Below are positions 7,446-15,886 of a DNA stretch of 64,000 bases, piece after piece. The translations under genes were made by a program, and so were the position numbers. The notes beneath the pieces were generated by a model. It did not search any database. It had not been told where the DNA came from and saw nothing but the letters and a program-made list of their open reading frames with translations. Position 1 is the first letter of the stretch, and each line of letters starts with the position of its first letter. The stretch comes from Clostridia bacterium. GTDB lineage: Bacteria; Bacillota; Clostridia; Oscillospirales; Acutalibacteraceae. The stretch is taken from contig JAFXDE010000024.1 of assembly GCA_017516315.1 (NCBI GenBank), forward strand, positions 16,880 through 80,879. The letters run 5' to 3'.

Positions 7446-9118
7446 TCATTGGGTCTGCCGCCGCGATTGGTGTCTGTAACCCAGGCGCGCATTGATTTCG
7501 TGGGATAGATAAGGGAGAAGCCGTCCTGAATTTCGAGACGGTCTATGGGGTCGGTATCATCGCTTGTCCATACCATATCGAAGTGGGAAAGTGCGCCCAG
7601 ATCAGCTCTGCCGCCGCCGGAGGCACAGCACTCTATCTGAAGTCCGGGATGCTTTGCCTTGAGTCTGTCTGCGATTTCATAAACTGCCTTGGTATGTCTG
7701 TACCAGAGCTCCTGAGGATTTTCGAGATTTTCTGCACCTGTTTCGGAGTAGCAGCGGTTCATATCCCATTTTATGTAGCTGATGTCGTATTCATTAAGCA
7801 TATCATCCATGCAGGAGAATACATGCTCCTGCACATCCTCTCTGGTGAGATTAAGAACCAGCTGGTCGCGTAAGCGGGTGGGTGTACGGGTATCATAATG
7901 GTATGTCCATTCGGGATGAGCGCGGTAAAGGTCAGAGTCGGGGTTTACCATTTCAGGCTCGAACCAAAGGCCGAATTTCATTCCTAACTTCGTTACCTTG
8001 TCAATAAGAGGCTTGAGACCTCTCGGGAACTTTAATCTGTTTACATACCAGTCACCGAGACCGGCGTGATCGTCCTTTCTCTTTCCGAACCATCCGTCGT
8101 CCATAACGAAAAGCTCTACACCTAAATCGGCGGCTATCTCTGCCAGCTTCTGCTGTCCCATACTGTTTACATTGAACCAGGTGGCCTCCCAGCTGTTGTA
8201 AAGAACGGGAAGAGGCTCCTTGGCGAAGGATTTCGGCAGGATGTATTCTACGGCATAATCGTTCATAAGGTTGCTCATTTTACCGAAGCCCTGAACATAA
8301 CCGCAGTAAACAGAGGGTGAAGTAAAAGCTTCGCCAGCGTGAAGATTATAGGAGAAGTCGAAATCGTTGATACCGATAACAGCTCTCGTTACACCTACAC
8401 AGTCGCGGGAAACCTCCACCTTGAAATTACCTGACCAGGCGAGAGCACCGAAAAATACATCGCCTTGCTGTTCGTCTGCATTCTGAGAAAGAACGAAGAA
8501 AGGACTTACCGTATGGTCGCTGCCGCCCTTACGGCTTTCGTAGGTGAGAACGCCGTTTTTAACTACGGTATTTTCCTTTCTGAACTCTGCGAGCCAGGTG
8601 CCGTTAAAGTTAGTGGAGGTATAGGGGCGCTTTGAAGGGAAATTGAATTCGCCTGAGGAGATTTTGCCGAGAATTGCGAGGTAGTCAGAGCAGTTTCTGA
8701 TTACACTCCAGCGCTCGATGATATCTGTGTTTTCGCGAAGCTTATAGAAAAGAGATACCTCTAATTTGTAAGGCTTGTCCTCGAGAATGATTTCGAGGAC
8801 AAATGCACCGTCATCCTCGGTGATGTTAAAATCCTTATAGGTGAGTCTGACCTCACGGCATTTGTCCGCGTAGGTACAGGTTAAGGCGACAGGTCTGTAG
8901 ACTGCACCGCCATAGGGAAGATATTCGGTTTTTGCGAAATCTCTTGCGGAATGGTTTGAGCTTCTTTCCCAGGGCTTGTAATTGCAGAAATAGTCGTCTA
9001 CAGAGCATTTTTTGCCCCAATGAAGATGATTCAGCTCGCCCTCACAGTTAACGCCCATAACATAATGGGTGTTTTCCGTTTCGAGAATGAATATACCGTC
9101 GCGTTCTAAAATAATCAT
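7208..9118 (-). CDS. Alpha-galactosidase (GH36), 5' portion, frameshifted
   Basis: Most of a GH36 alpha-galactosidase, which removes terminal alpha-1,6-galactose from raffinose-family sugars and galactomannans in the cytosol (no signal peptide). The N-terminal beta-sandwich spans about residues 1-300, then the catalytic barrel: LFVMDDGWFG, the nucleophile motif YIKWDMNR, ECCASGGGR, and the acid/base Asp in VWTSDDTDP are all present. The reading frame is right until FRFNVTMQGSLS (to about 7403), after which the last ~65 residues are out-of-frame. The correct frame continues in 7020-7445. The lesion is a one-base loss at 7400-7408. It may be a real pseudogene or a sequencing/assembly error. The otherwise intact motifs suggest a recent event. 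Start chosen from AAGAGG eight bases upstream. Confidence 0.88.
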   Translation of the reverse strand: MIILERDGIFILETENTHYVMGVNCEGELNHLHWGKKCSVDDYFCNYKPWERSSNHSARDFAKTEYLPYGGAVYRPVALTCTYADKCREVRLTYKDFNITEDDGAFVLEIILEDKPYKLEVSLFYKLRENTDIIERWSVIRNCSDYLAILGKISSGEFNFPSKRPYTSTNFNGTWLAEFRKENTVVKNGVLTYESRKGGSDHTVSPFFVLSQNADEQQGDVFFGALAWSGNFKVEVSRDCVGVTRAVIGINDFDFSYNLHAGEAFTSPSVYCGYVQGFGKMSNLMNDYAVEYILPKSFAKEPLPVLYNSWEATWFNVNSMGQQKLAEIAADLGVELFVMDDGWFGKRKDDHAGLGDWYVNRLKFPRGLKPLIDKVTKLGMKFGLWFEPEMVNPDSDLYRAHPEWTYHYDTRTPTRLRDQLVLNLTREDVQEHVFSCMDDMLNEYDISYIKWDMNRCYSETGAENLENPQELWYRHTKAVYEIADRLKAKHPGLQIECCASGGGRADLGALSHFDMVWTSDDTDPIDRLEIQDGFSLIYPTKSMRAWVTDTNRGGRPNDWDFRFNVTMQGSLSTAAISSNTVRRSLKSTKNTSLSTRKYAKPFNSALFTDSLTSPRTASMPTNMFTETSAFSSFAPM

Positions 9119-9168
9119 AATATTTTCCTCTTTTCTCCGTTTTTAGACTGAAGGGTCCGTCTCTTATG

Positions 9169-9197
9169 AGTATAGCATTATTCTTTTGAGAATACAA
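9169..9197 (-). promoter_or_regulatory. Promoter for alpha-galactosidase-ybaK
   Basis: Minus-strand TTGTAT (9197-9192) and TATACT (9174-9169), 17-base spacer, about 50 bases before the ATG at 9118. Confidence 0.55.
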
Positions 9198-9329
9198 TAA
9201 CAGTGCGGAATTTACCGGGTTCTTCTTAAGAATTTTATCGGCAGGAAATAAACTTCGCCCGTGTATACCGTCTTTTTAAAAGAAAAATCAACTTTTTATG
9301 TGCTGCTTTCTTTTTCGTGACAGTTAATC

Positions 9330-9358
9330 TTGACTTAAACTCAGCGATGTAATATAAT
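9330..9358 (+). promoter_or_regulatory. Sigma-A promoter for O-acetylhomoserine sulfhydrylase
   Basis: TTGACT at 9330-9335 and TATAAT at 9353-9358 with a 17-base spacer. The untranslated leader is only about 50 bases, leaving no room for a SAM riboswitch. Confidence 0.75.
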
Positions 9359-9414
9359 ATAGTATCTAAGCAAAAATACTTTTACGATAACATAAAGAAA
9401 AGAGGATGATAACA

Positions 9415-10698
9415 GTGAGTAATTATAAAATTGCCACCAAATGTATCCATTCGGGATATACACCGAAAAACGGTGAACCCAGACAGATCCCCATCTGTCA
9501 GAGCACTACATACAAATACGATTCAAGCGTGGAAATGGGTAAGCTTTTCGATCTCGAGGCTTCCGGTTATTTCTATACCCGTCTTCAGAATCCCACCAAC
9601 GATGCAGTAGCCGCCAGAATAGCAGATCTTGAGGGCGGTGTAGCTGCTGTTCTTACCTCATCGGGTCAGGCAGCAAACTTCTTTGCTATCTTCAATATCT
9701 GCTCAGCAGGTGACCATGTGGTTGCTTCCACAGCTATCTACGGCGGTACCTTCAACCTTTTCAATGTTACAATGAGAAAGCTCGGTATCGAGTTTACCTT
9801 CGTAACACCCGACTGTACCGAGGAAGAGCTTAATGCCGCATTCAGAGAAAACACTAAGGCTGTTTTCGGCGAAACTCTTTCCAATCCCTCACTTCAGGTG
9901 CTGGATATCGAAAAGTTTGCCAAGGCTGCCCACTCTCACGGAGTACCTCTTATCGTGGATAATACCTTCCCCACACCCATCAAGTGTCAGGCATTTAACT
10001 ACGGTGTAGATATTATTACCCATTCTACCACCAAATATATGGACGGCCATGCTACACAGGTCGGCGGCGTAATCGTAGACAGCGGTAATTTCGATTGGAC
10101 AAAGAGTGACAAATATCCCGGACTTACCACTCCCGACGATTCATACCACGGCGTTACCTATACAGAGCGCTTCGGTAAGGGCGCTTACATCACAAAGTGT
10201 GTAGTTCAGCTTATGCGCGACCTCGGTTCTATTCCCGGTCCTCAGAATGCCTTCCTTTTAGGCTTAGGTCTGGAGACTCTCGCTCTGAGAATGGAAAGAC
10301 ACTGCGAAAACGCGCTCAAGGTAGCGAAATATCTCGAAAAGAGTGAGCTCGTTTCCTGGGTATCCTATCCCGGGCTCGAAAGCGATCCTCAGTATGAATT
10401 AGCAAAGAAATATATGCCCGACGGTACCTGCGGTGTTATCTCCTTCGGCGTCAAGGGCGGCAGAGAGGCTGCTACTAAGTTTATGGATTCTCTCAGACTT
10501 GCTTCCATCGTTACCCATGTAGCCGACAGCAAGACCTGTGTTCTTCATCCCGCCTCCACCACTCACCGTCAGCTTACCGATAAGCAGCTCGAGGAAGCAG
10601 GCGTAAAAAGCGATCTTATCAGACTTTCAGTAGGTATCGAGGATGCAGAGGATATTATCGCTGATATTGAGCAGGCACTTATTTCAGCTACAAAATAA
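9415..10698 (+). CDS. metY: O-acetylhomoserine sulfhydrylase (PLP enzyme)
   Basis: A 427-residue cytosolic PLP enzyme of the Cys/Met metabolism family. It joins O-acetylhomoserine with sulfide (or methanethiol) to give homocysteine or methionine. Visible are the phosphate-binding YTRLQNPTNDAV region, SGQAANFFAIF, VDNTFPTP, and the PLP-lysine motif THSTTKYMDGH. The SxGIEDAEDIIADI ending is typical of the family. Length fits the ~430-residue sulfhydrylases rather than the shorter ~390-residue gamma-synthases and lyases. Start: an in-frame ATG at 9406 lies directly against the AAGAGG sequence with no spacing. The GTG at 9415 has a nine-base spacing and gives the usual MSNYKIATKCIHSG start, so it is preferred. 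ychF follows 19 bases later. Confidence 0.92.
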   Translation: MSNYKIATKCIHSGYTPKNGEPRQIPICQSTTYKYDSSVEMGKLFDLEASGYFYTRLQNPTNDAVAARIADLEGGVAAVLTSSGQAANFFAIFNICSAGDHVVASTAIYGGTFNLFNVTMRKLGIEFTFVTPDCTEEELNAAFRENTKAVFGETLSNPSLQVLDIEKFAKAAHSHGVPLIVDNTFPTPIKCQAFNYGVDIITHSTTKYMDGHATQVGGVIVDSGNFDWTKSDKYPGLTTPDDSYHGVTYTERFGKGAYITKCVVQLMRDLGSIPGPQNAFLLGLGLETLALRMERHCENALKVAKYLEKSELVSWVSYPGLESDPQYELAKKYMPDGTCGVISFGVKGGREAATKFMDSLRLASIVTHVADSKTCVLHPASTTHRQLTDKQLEEAGVKSDLIRLSVGIEDAEDIIADIEQALISATK

Positions 10699-10717
10699 AT
10701 AATAAAGAGGATTAAAA

Positions 10718-11812
10718 ATGAAATTAGGTATAGTAGGCCTTCCTAATGTAGGCAAAAGTACACTTTTTAACGCAATCACCAATGCAGGCGCACAGAGTGC
10801 GAACTATGCTTTCTGCACCATAGAGCCCAATGTAGGTGTGGTTGCTGTTCCCGACTACAGACTCGACAAATTAAGAGAGATGTATAATCCTGTGAAATTC
10901 ACTCCTGCCACCATCGAATTCGTGGACATCGCAGGTCTCGTAAGAGGTGCATCAAAGGGTGAGGGTCTCGGTAACAAGTTCCTTTCGCACATCCGTGAGG
11001 TTGACGCTGTTATTCACGTGGTACGCTGCTTCGAGGACGATGACATTATCCATGTAGACGGCTCCGTAGATGCGAAGAGAGATATGGAAACCATTAATTT
11101 AGAGCTTATTCTCTCCGACCTCGAAATGATCGACAGAAGAATCGACCGTGTAACAAAGGCGATGAAGGGCGATAAGAGTCTTGCTTCCGAGCTGGATTTT
11201 CTTAAAAGAGTCAAGGAAGCTCTCGAAAACGAACAGCCTGCACGAAGCGTAGAATGTACCGACGAGGAAAAGGCTATTTTGGACGGTGCGGCTCTTCTTA
11301 CATCAAAGCCTGTTATTTACGCCTGTAATATGAGTGAGGCTGACTTCGTTTCCGGTATCGACACCAACGAAAACTACAAGGCTGTATGCGAGGTAGCCAA
11401 GGCTGAGGGCAGTGAGGTGCTTCCTATCTGCGCAGGACTCGAGGCTGAAATCTCCTCTCTTTCCGATGAGGATAAGGAGATGTTCCTTGCCGATCTCGGT
11501 GTGGAAACCAGCGGTCTTGACCTTCTCATTCAGAGAAGCTATAATCTTTTAGGCCTTATTTCCTATCTTACCGCAGGTCAGCCCGAGGTAAGAGCCTGGA
11601 CTATCAAAAAGGGTACCAAGGCACCCCAGGCAGCGGGCAAGATTCACTCGGACTTTGAGCGTGGCTTCATCCGTGCGGAGGTTGTTTCCTTCGACACTCT
11701 TATGGAGCTTGGTTCTCTCGCAGCGGCGAAAGAAAAGGGCTTGGTAAAGAGCGAAGGCAAGGAATATGTTATGAAGGACGGAGATATCGTTCATTTCCTG
11801 TTTAATGTTTAA
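10718..11812 (+). CDS. ychF: Redox-regulated ATPase YchF
   Basis: A 364-residue Obg-family P-loop protein that binds ATP rather than GTP and associates with the ribosome. Motifs: P-loop [13 protein letters not shown], switch region [20 protein letters not shown], and the NMSE sequence (CNMSEADF) in place of NKxD, which explains the ATP preference. The middle alpha-helical region spans about 125-200, and the C-terminal TGS domain (about 280-364) contains the conserved [21 protein letters not shown] pattern in part. Length is normal. It lies directly behind metY and likely shares its promoter. A hairpin terminator at 11935 follows within a repeat element. Confidence 0.96.
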   Translation: MKLGIVGLPNVGKSTLFNAITNAGAQSANYAFCTIEPNVGVVAVPDYRLDKLREMYNPVKFTPATIEFVDIAGLVRGASKGEGLGNKFLSHIREVDAVIHVVRCFEDDDIIHVDGSVDAKRDMETINLELILSDLEMIDRRIDRVTKAMKGDKSLASELDFLKRVKEALENEQPARSVECTDEEKAILDGAALLTSKPVIYACNMSEADFVSGIDTNENYKAVCEVAKAEGSEVLPICAGLEAEISSLSDEDKEMFLADLGVETSGLDLLIQRSYNLLGLISYLTAGQPEVRAWTIKKGTKAPQAAGKIHSDFERGFIRAEVVSFDTLMELGSLAAAKEKGLVKSEGKEYVMKDGDIVHFLFNV

Positions 11813-11823
11813 TTCAATTCGCA

Positions 11824-12024
11824 GACCTCTCCGTCTGCTTCGCATCCACCTCTCCTTTCAGGAGAGGCAAATCGCAGGGTAGCATTTTGCAAACAGTAAG
11901 AGTTATTCCGCCATTTTTACAGATATGATTACATAGGGACACGGCTTCGGCTGTGTCTCTTTTTGTGGCATAAAAAAGCCTCTCCCGAAAGGAGAGGTGG
12001 CACACTATGCGTGACGGAGAGGTT
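11824..12024. repeat. Inverted-repeat intergenic element (MITE-like)
   Basis: The left arm (about 11824-11869) and right arm (about 11976-12024) are imperfect inverted copies sharing acctctccgtc...cctctccttt...ggagaggc. Each arm itself contains a small palindrome (cctctcctttcaggagagg and cctctcccgaaaggagagg). The ~100 bases between hold a terminator. It looks like a short non-coding mobile or folded-RNA element of the kind scattered between genes in Clostridia. The right arm ends within the last bases of the XRE gene at 12023. Confidence 0.7.
11935..11965 (+). terminator. Terminator hairpin inside the repeat element
   Basis: Stem gacacggc/gctgtgtc with a TTCG tetraloop (11938-11957), followed by CTTTTT. 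It would end the metY-ychF transcript. Confidence 0.75.
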
Positions 12025-12259
12025 ACTCTCTGAACTGAAAGAGCTTTTCGACCTTGATTCCGAAAAGGTCAGCTATTTCGAAAATAACATCGAGAGAAAC
12101 ACCGCTTGTGGCAAGCTCTATTTTACTGATGGTAGTGCGGTCAAGACCTAATTTTTCCGCTAACTTCTCCTGAGTAAATCCGTTTAGCTTACGGTAATAG
12201 GCTATGTTAAGCCCGAGCATAATATATTTATCCTTCTGATTTATGTTCATTATCATCAC
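12023..12259 (-). CDS. Small XRE-family HTH regulator
   Basis: A 78-residue protein that is almost only an HTH_3/XRE domain: LGLNIAYYRKLNGFTQEKLA then LGLDRTTISKIE for the recognition helix, and a C-terminal LFGIKVEKLF. It resembles stand-alone Cro/C1-type regulators of chromosomal or mobile origin. The ribosome site is weak (GGTGATG), and either ATG of the ATG-ATA-ATG cluster could be used. It has no obvious toxin or phage partner. Its 3' end runs into an inverted-repeat element. It could control the tandem promoters at 12322-12475 ahead of the divergent transglutaminase gene (inference). Confidence 0.85.
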   Translation of the reverse strand: MMIMNINQKDKYIMLGLNIAYYRKLNGFTQEKLAEKLGLDRTTISKIELATSGVSLDVIFEIADLFGIKVEKLFQFRE

Positions 12260-12321
12260 CGTAATAAATTATATAAGTTATTATGTGATAAATATATAGA
12301 ACAAAACACATAAAATGATGA

Positions 12322-12350
12322 TTGATATTCTACAAATTATGAATTATAAT
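12322..12350 (+). promoter_or_regulatory. Upstream promoter P1 of the transglutaminase gene
   Basis: TTGATA at 12322-12327 and TATAAT at 12345-12350, 17-base spacer. A start here gives a leader of about 150 bases whose role is unknown. Confidence 0.55.
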
Positions 12351-12445
12351 AGTAATCGGAAAGTTTTTTTCTCTTTTCTTTGTAACGTTTCGTCGTAAAA
12401 TTTCGTTATAGATTATGAAGGGCTTCTTTTTGGCTATTATGCTCA

Positions 12446-12475
12446 TTGACAGATAAAGCGTTACAGCAGTACAAT
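12446..12475 (+). promoter_or_regulatory. Proximal promoter P2 of the transglutaminase gene
   Basis: TTGACA at 12446-12451 and TACAAT at 12470-12475, 18-base spacer, 34 bases before the start codon. Confidence 0.6.
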
Positions 12476-12508
12476 TAAATCAGGAGAAAACATAAGGAGG
12501 AAAAGATT

Positions 12509-14704
12509 ATGAAGAAAAGATGCTTACAGGTAATGATGGCTGTGGCTGTTATGGTGCTGATGCTTTCTCTTACCGCCTTTGCGGGTGAGGGTATAACAGA
12601 CAAGACAGAACAAAGATACGAAGCGGCCATAGCGCACCTCAACGAGCTTTACATCAAAAAGTATCCCGAGGGCGCACTGACCGTTTATCACGGCTCTTAT
12701 AAGGATAAGAAAACCCTCGAAAATGCGGCAAAGAAAATTACCAAGGGTGCAAAGACCGACGAAGAGAAAGCAAAGAAAATCTATGAGTGGGTAGATGAGA
12801 ATATAGAATATAATGTTATCTACAGTTCTGTTTCTATTGATGTTTATAACAGCAGAAAAAGTCAGTGCTACGGATTTTCTAATCTTACCCGTGATCTTTT
12901 AAGGTTTGCCGGTATTCCCGCTGTAACTGTTACAGGCTGGCGAGGAGGTATGACAGGGGAATGGGTGCAGAGAGAAGAAGAGCTTTACACTCAGGAGGTC
13001 ACAAACGGACACGCATGGACTATGGTGTATATTAACGGAAAATGGGAGCTTATTGACTGTCTGTTTGACGATTATATGCCTGAAAAAGAATATATAATTC
13101 AGTGGATATATATTGACCGAGTGGAAAATCTTGTGCCTTATTATAAAGGTGTATATATCCCTGAGGCGGGAATGTATTATAAAAACGGAAAAATAGTTTA
13201 TCTTGATGAAAACGGAAAAGAGATAACAGAGGGCGGATATTTTGCAGAGGTAAATAACATCTCTGTTCGTTGGCCGTATGATGCTTATTTATATCAGAAG
13301 CTTGACGGCGGTAAAAAGCTCAGCGAGAAAAAAATAATGGGAAAGGCTGATACTTATGTAAGATATCATATTTTTACGCCAAAAATTCCTTTGGCTCCCA
13401 TAAAAATAAAGCCCGACGGCACAATACAGAATTACCATACGTTTACCTATAAAAAGAATACGGTTTACACCTCTTCGTCAGGAGAAACAGTTTTTCTTGA
13501 CCGTCCGGTAAAAGAGGTTGAGTTCGCAGCCGGCGGCAATCTTAAGCTTATGAAGGGTGAAAAAATAAAGATATATCCCTTGCTTGAGTCGGTAAAAAAG
13601 AAATACCGCATCACCTATAAGTATTGCTCCGATGATACGGGCGTACTTACAGTGGATAAAAACGGATATGTCAAGGGTGTGGCATTCGGATATGCAATGC
13701 TTGAGATAAAATTATATGACAAAGAGGATGAATGCTTCCATTCGGTAATTATAGAAATTGCCGTAGAAGACGGAAAAACCAAGGAGGCAGACGGCCCTGC
13801 AGGCGCTGTTTTAACCATAGACAGAAAAATTATCGATAACGACAGCATAAGGCTTGAATGGAAAAAATACGAGGACATTACCGAGTACATCGTTTTACAA
13901 AAGGATGAACACGGTAATTATAACCGCATCGGCACTACAAAGAATCCGAGCTTTGTAGTCAATAATCTGGGTAAGAAGGACTATCTCTATGAGTTTCAAA
14001 TAAAATCCGTTTTAAAAAGAGGCGGAGGAGTCAGCTACGGTTCAGGTACACACGTCATAGTTCACGGTACACCCACTAAGGTAAAGGGGCTTGACTATGA
14101 AAAAATAAGTCTGAACGGCAACAAGGCTTCCGTAACACTTTATTGGTGGCATATAGGAGAAGACTCTCCTTTCTGGCGCGATAGGATATTTGATTGCTAT
14201 CAAATTTATCAGCTCAAGGACGGAAAGTGGAAAAAGATAGGAAAAACAGATCCTGTTGATTATGCTCAATTCATCGTTAAAAACCTCAAACCCGGAAAGA
14301 CTTATTCCTTCAAGGTAAGAGCAGTAAGCAGCGGTGAGGGTAACGGAGTTGAATTCAGCGAAAAAGCTTATGGCAAATTCAGTAAGGTCATAAAAGTGAC
14401 CGTACCCGAAAATATCGGTACTGTAAAGAATGTGAAAAAGTCCGTTTCCGGCACAACGGTTAAGCTTTCGTGGAGTAAGGTCAGGGAAGCCGATAAATAT
14501 ATGGTTTATGAATATAATGCAAAGAGCGACAGCTGGAAAAAGGTTGCCACAGTAAAAGGTACCTCTGCTACACTTAAAAAGGTCAGCAAGGGTAAAACTC
14601 ATCAGTACAAGGTCAGAGCTTATGACAAAACGGAAAAATCCACAGGTGACATCCTTGTCCGTAACGGTGCATTTTCAAAAGTAATTAAGGTTAAAGTAAA
14701 ATAA
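12509..14704 (+). CDS. Secreted transglutaminase-like/Fn3 protein
   Basis: A 731-residue exported protein. A signal peptide covers residues 1-25. A transglutaminase-like (papain-fold) domain spans about 60-230, with the candidate triad Cys120 (SQCYGFSN), His168 (NGHAWTMV) and Asp183 (ELIDCLFD). A short repeat region with aromatic and glycine residues (about 210-260) may be choline-binding-like. A bacterial Ig-like (BIG2-type) segment follows near 355-425 (VLTVDKNGYVKGVAFGYAML). Three Fn3-like modules fill about 440-731, ending LSWSKVREADKYMVYEY...KVRAYDK. Such enzymes act as cell-surface cysteine proteases, transglutaminases or peptide cyclases. The substrate cannot be told. The Fn3 modules match those of the deacetylase at 4077, so both probably sit in the same cell-envelope layer (inference). 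Confidence 0.9.
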   Translation: MKKRCLQVMMAVAVMVLMLSLTAFAGEGITDKTEQRYEAAIAHLNELYIKKYPEGALTVYHGSYKDKKTLENAAKKITKGAKTDEEKAKKIYEWVDENIEYNVIYSSVSIDVYNSRKSQCYGFSNLTRDLLRFAGIPAVTVTGWRGGMTGEWVQREEELYTQEVTNGHAWTMVYINGKWELIDCLFDDYMPEKEYIIQWIYIDRVENLVPYYKGVYIPEAGMYYKNGKIVYLDENGKEITEGGYFAEVNNISVRWPYDAYLYQKLDGGKKLSEKKIMGKADTYVRYHIFTPKIPLAPIKIKPDGTIQNYHTFTYKKNTVYTSSSGETVFLDRPVKEVEFAAGGNLKLMKGEKIKIYPLLESVKKKYRITYKYCSDDTGVLTVDKNGYVKGVAFGYAMLEIKLYDKEDECFHSVIIEIAVEDGKTKEADGPAGAVLTIDRKIIDNDSIRLEWKKYEDITEYIVLQKDEHGNYNRIGTTKNPSFVVNNLGKKDYLYEFQIKSVLKRGGGVSYGSGTHVIVHGTPTKVKGLDYEKISLNGNKASVTLYWWHIGEDSPFWRDRIFDCYQIYQLKDGKWKKIGKTDPVDYAQFIVKNLKPGKTYSFKVRAVSSGEGNGVEFSEKAYGKFSKVIKVTVPENIGTVKNVKKSVSGTTVKLSWSKVREADKYMVYEYNAKSDSWKKVATVKGTSATLKKVSKGKTHQYKVRAYDKTEKSTGDILVRNGAFSKVIKVKVK

Positions 14705-14710
14705 CAAAAA

Positions 14711-14741
14711 AGGGGACAGACTGCTGAAGTCTGTCCTCTTT
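14711..14741 (+). terminator. Rho-independent terminator
   Basis: Stem ggacagact/agtctgtcc around a short loop, ending CTCTTT, a few bases after the transglutaminase stop. Confidence 0.85.
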
Positions 14742-14755
14742 GCATATAAGTCGGT

Positions 14756-14803
14756 TGTCATCTTGAACGAAGTGAAAGATCTTTCGTTACACTCAAGATG
14801 ACA
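14756..14803. repeat. Intergenic palindromic element
   Basis: A 48-base imperfect palindrome running from tgtcatcttgaacgaagt to cactcaagatgaca. The outer 11 bases pair perfectly and gatc lies near the centre. The tgtcatcttgaacgaagtg sequence recurs as an intergenic element in many bacterial genomes. It lies between convergent genes and is probably transcribed as a hairpin. Confidence 0.6.
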
Positions 14804-14820
14804 TTATCTGAAAGGAAATG

Positions 14821-15423
14821 TCATGAATTATGTCTGCTCATAGCCTTATCAATATCACCTGCAACCATAATTTCTATTGCGTCGATTACATTTTCGACGC
14901 ATTTTTTTATTTCATCGGCTTCCTTTTTTGAAAACCTTGACAGCACCCAGTCAGCCAGGTCATATTCGGGGTTCGGTTTGGCGCCTACACCTACTCTTAT
15001 GCGGGGGAATTCGTTGCTTTTAAGGTGGTAGATGATGTTTTTAAGTCCGTTCTGTCCGCCGTCACTGCCCTTTCTTCTGATGCGCATTTTACCCGGCTCG
15101 AGGCTGATGTCATCGGAAATTACGATAATTCTTTCGGGCGGGATTTTATAAAACTCTGCCGCATCACGGACAGCCTCACCGCTTAAATTCATAAAGGTCT
15201 GAGGCTTGAGAATGAGACAGCGTTTACCCTCAATTCTGCATTCGCACATAAGTGATTTGAATTTTAGCTTGTTTATTTTAAGTGAGTATTTTTCGCTGAG
15301 AGCGTCGATGCAGATGAAGCCTGCATTGTGTCTTGTACCCTCGTACTGTCTGCCGGGGTTGCCGAGACCGACTATCATATATTCGAATGTACCCGTGTAT
15401 TCCTTGTTCTTTTTAAATATCAT
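14821..15423 (-). CDS. pth: Peptidyl-tRNA hydrolase
   Basis: A 200-residue enzyme that frees tRNA from peptidyl-tRNA lost by ribosomes. Catalytic and binding motifs are visible: IVGLGNPGRQYEGTRHNAGF with the active His, PQTFMNLSGEAV, and the substrate loop SDDISLEPGKMRIRRKGSDGG followed by GQNGLKNI. The protein carries about 15 extra residues before the usual MIVGLGNPG start. The longer start is supported by AAGGTG eight bases upstream of 15423, but an internal start at the second methionine remains possible. It is a single gene convergent with the transglutaminase. Confidence 0.96.
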   Translation of the reverse strand: MIFKKNKEYTGTFEYMIVGLGNPGRQYEGTRHNAGFICIDALSEKYSLKINKLKFKSLMCECRIEGKRCLILKPQTFMNLSGEAVRDAAEFYKIPPERIIVISDDISLEPGKMRIRRKGSDGGQNGLKNIIYHLKSNEFPRIRVGVGAKPNPEYDLADWVLSRFSKKEADEIKKCVENVIDAIEIMVAGDIDKAMSRHNS

Positions 15424-15448
15424 TTATAATTCACCTTCGTTTGAATTA

Positions 15449-15695
15449 ATGCAAAATGCAAAATGCAAAATTGCGGTCGCAGATTTACCGCTATCTGATA
15501 ATCAGGCTTTGTTCCGCAGAGAAAGGTCTTCGGAAACAGATGCAGATTAAATTATAATAATCTTCTTTTCTTTGGCGGTGTATTATCAGCACTTTTGAAA
15601 AACTTACACGGATACAAATCGGAACGAAGTGACCCTTTATTTTGCATTTTGAATTCTGCATTTTGCATTTGTCTGCAACGCAAGCTGCAGACAAT
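15449..15695. repeat. Inverted-repeat element with TGCAAAA tracts
   Basis: The gap between pth and rlmB (15424-15886) holds an element whose left end is a threefold tandem of aatgcaaa (15449-15472). The right end (about 15637-15670) is a degenerate inverted copy, attttgcattttgaattctg and cattttgcatt. Inside are gcggtcgcag and cggaacgaagtgacc. No gene is credible inside. The layout is that of a short non-autonomous repeat common between genes in gut Clostridia. Confidence 0.6.
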
Positions 15696-15834
15696 ATTAT
15701 GCCAATTTTTTCTCCAATAATCAAGTGCTTTTAAGTAATTTCGGCTTTTTTGTAAGAAAATATATAATTGAAAGGCTATGAGATTGTTATAATTCTAAAT
15801 AAGAAATAATTAATTTTCTGAATATGTTATAATT

Positions 15835-15843
15835 AATCGATTA
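15835..15843 (+). promoter_or_regulatory. Extended -10 promoter for rlmB
   Basis: TGTTATAAT, an extended -10 box, lies 43 bases before the rlmB start. A second identical TGTTATAAT is at 15785-15793. No good -35 is present for either. Confidence 0.4.
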
Positions 15844-15886
15844 TAGATGTTTGATTTTTCACTTTCATATAATGGAGGTTTAACTT

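Noticed and set aside
9406-9414. In-frame ATG at 9406 as the start of metY
   Set aside because: It touches the AAGAGG sequence with no spacing. The GTG at 9415 has proper spacing and gives the standard N-terminus.
9119-9414. SAM riboswitch before metY
   Set aside because: No S-box motifs. The promoter at 9330 leaves a short leader.
12023-12259. XRE gene as antitoxin of a toxin-antitoxin pair or prophage repressor
   Set aside because: No small partner gene lies next to it and no phage genes are nearby.
15491-15724. 77-codon minus-strand frame between pth and rlmB
   Set aside because: Translates the TGCAAAA repeat element. No ribosome site and no domain.
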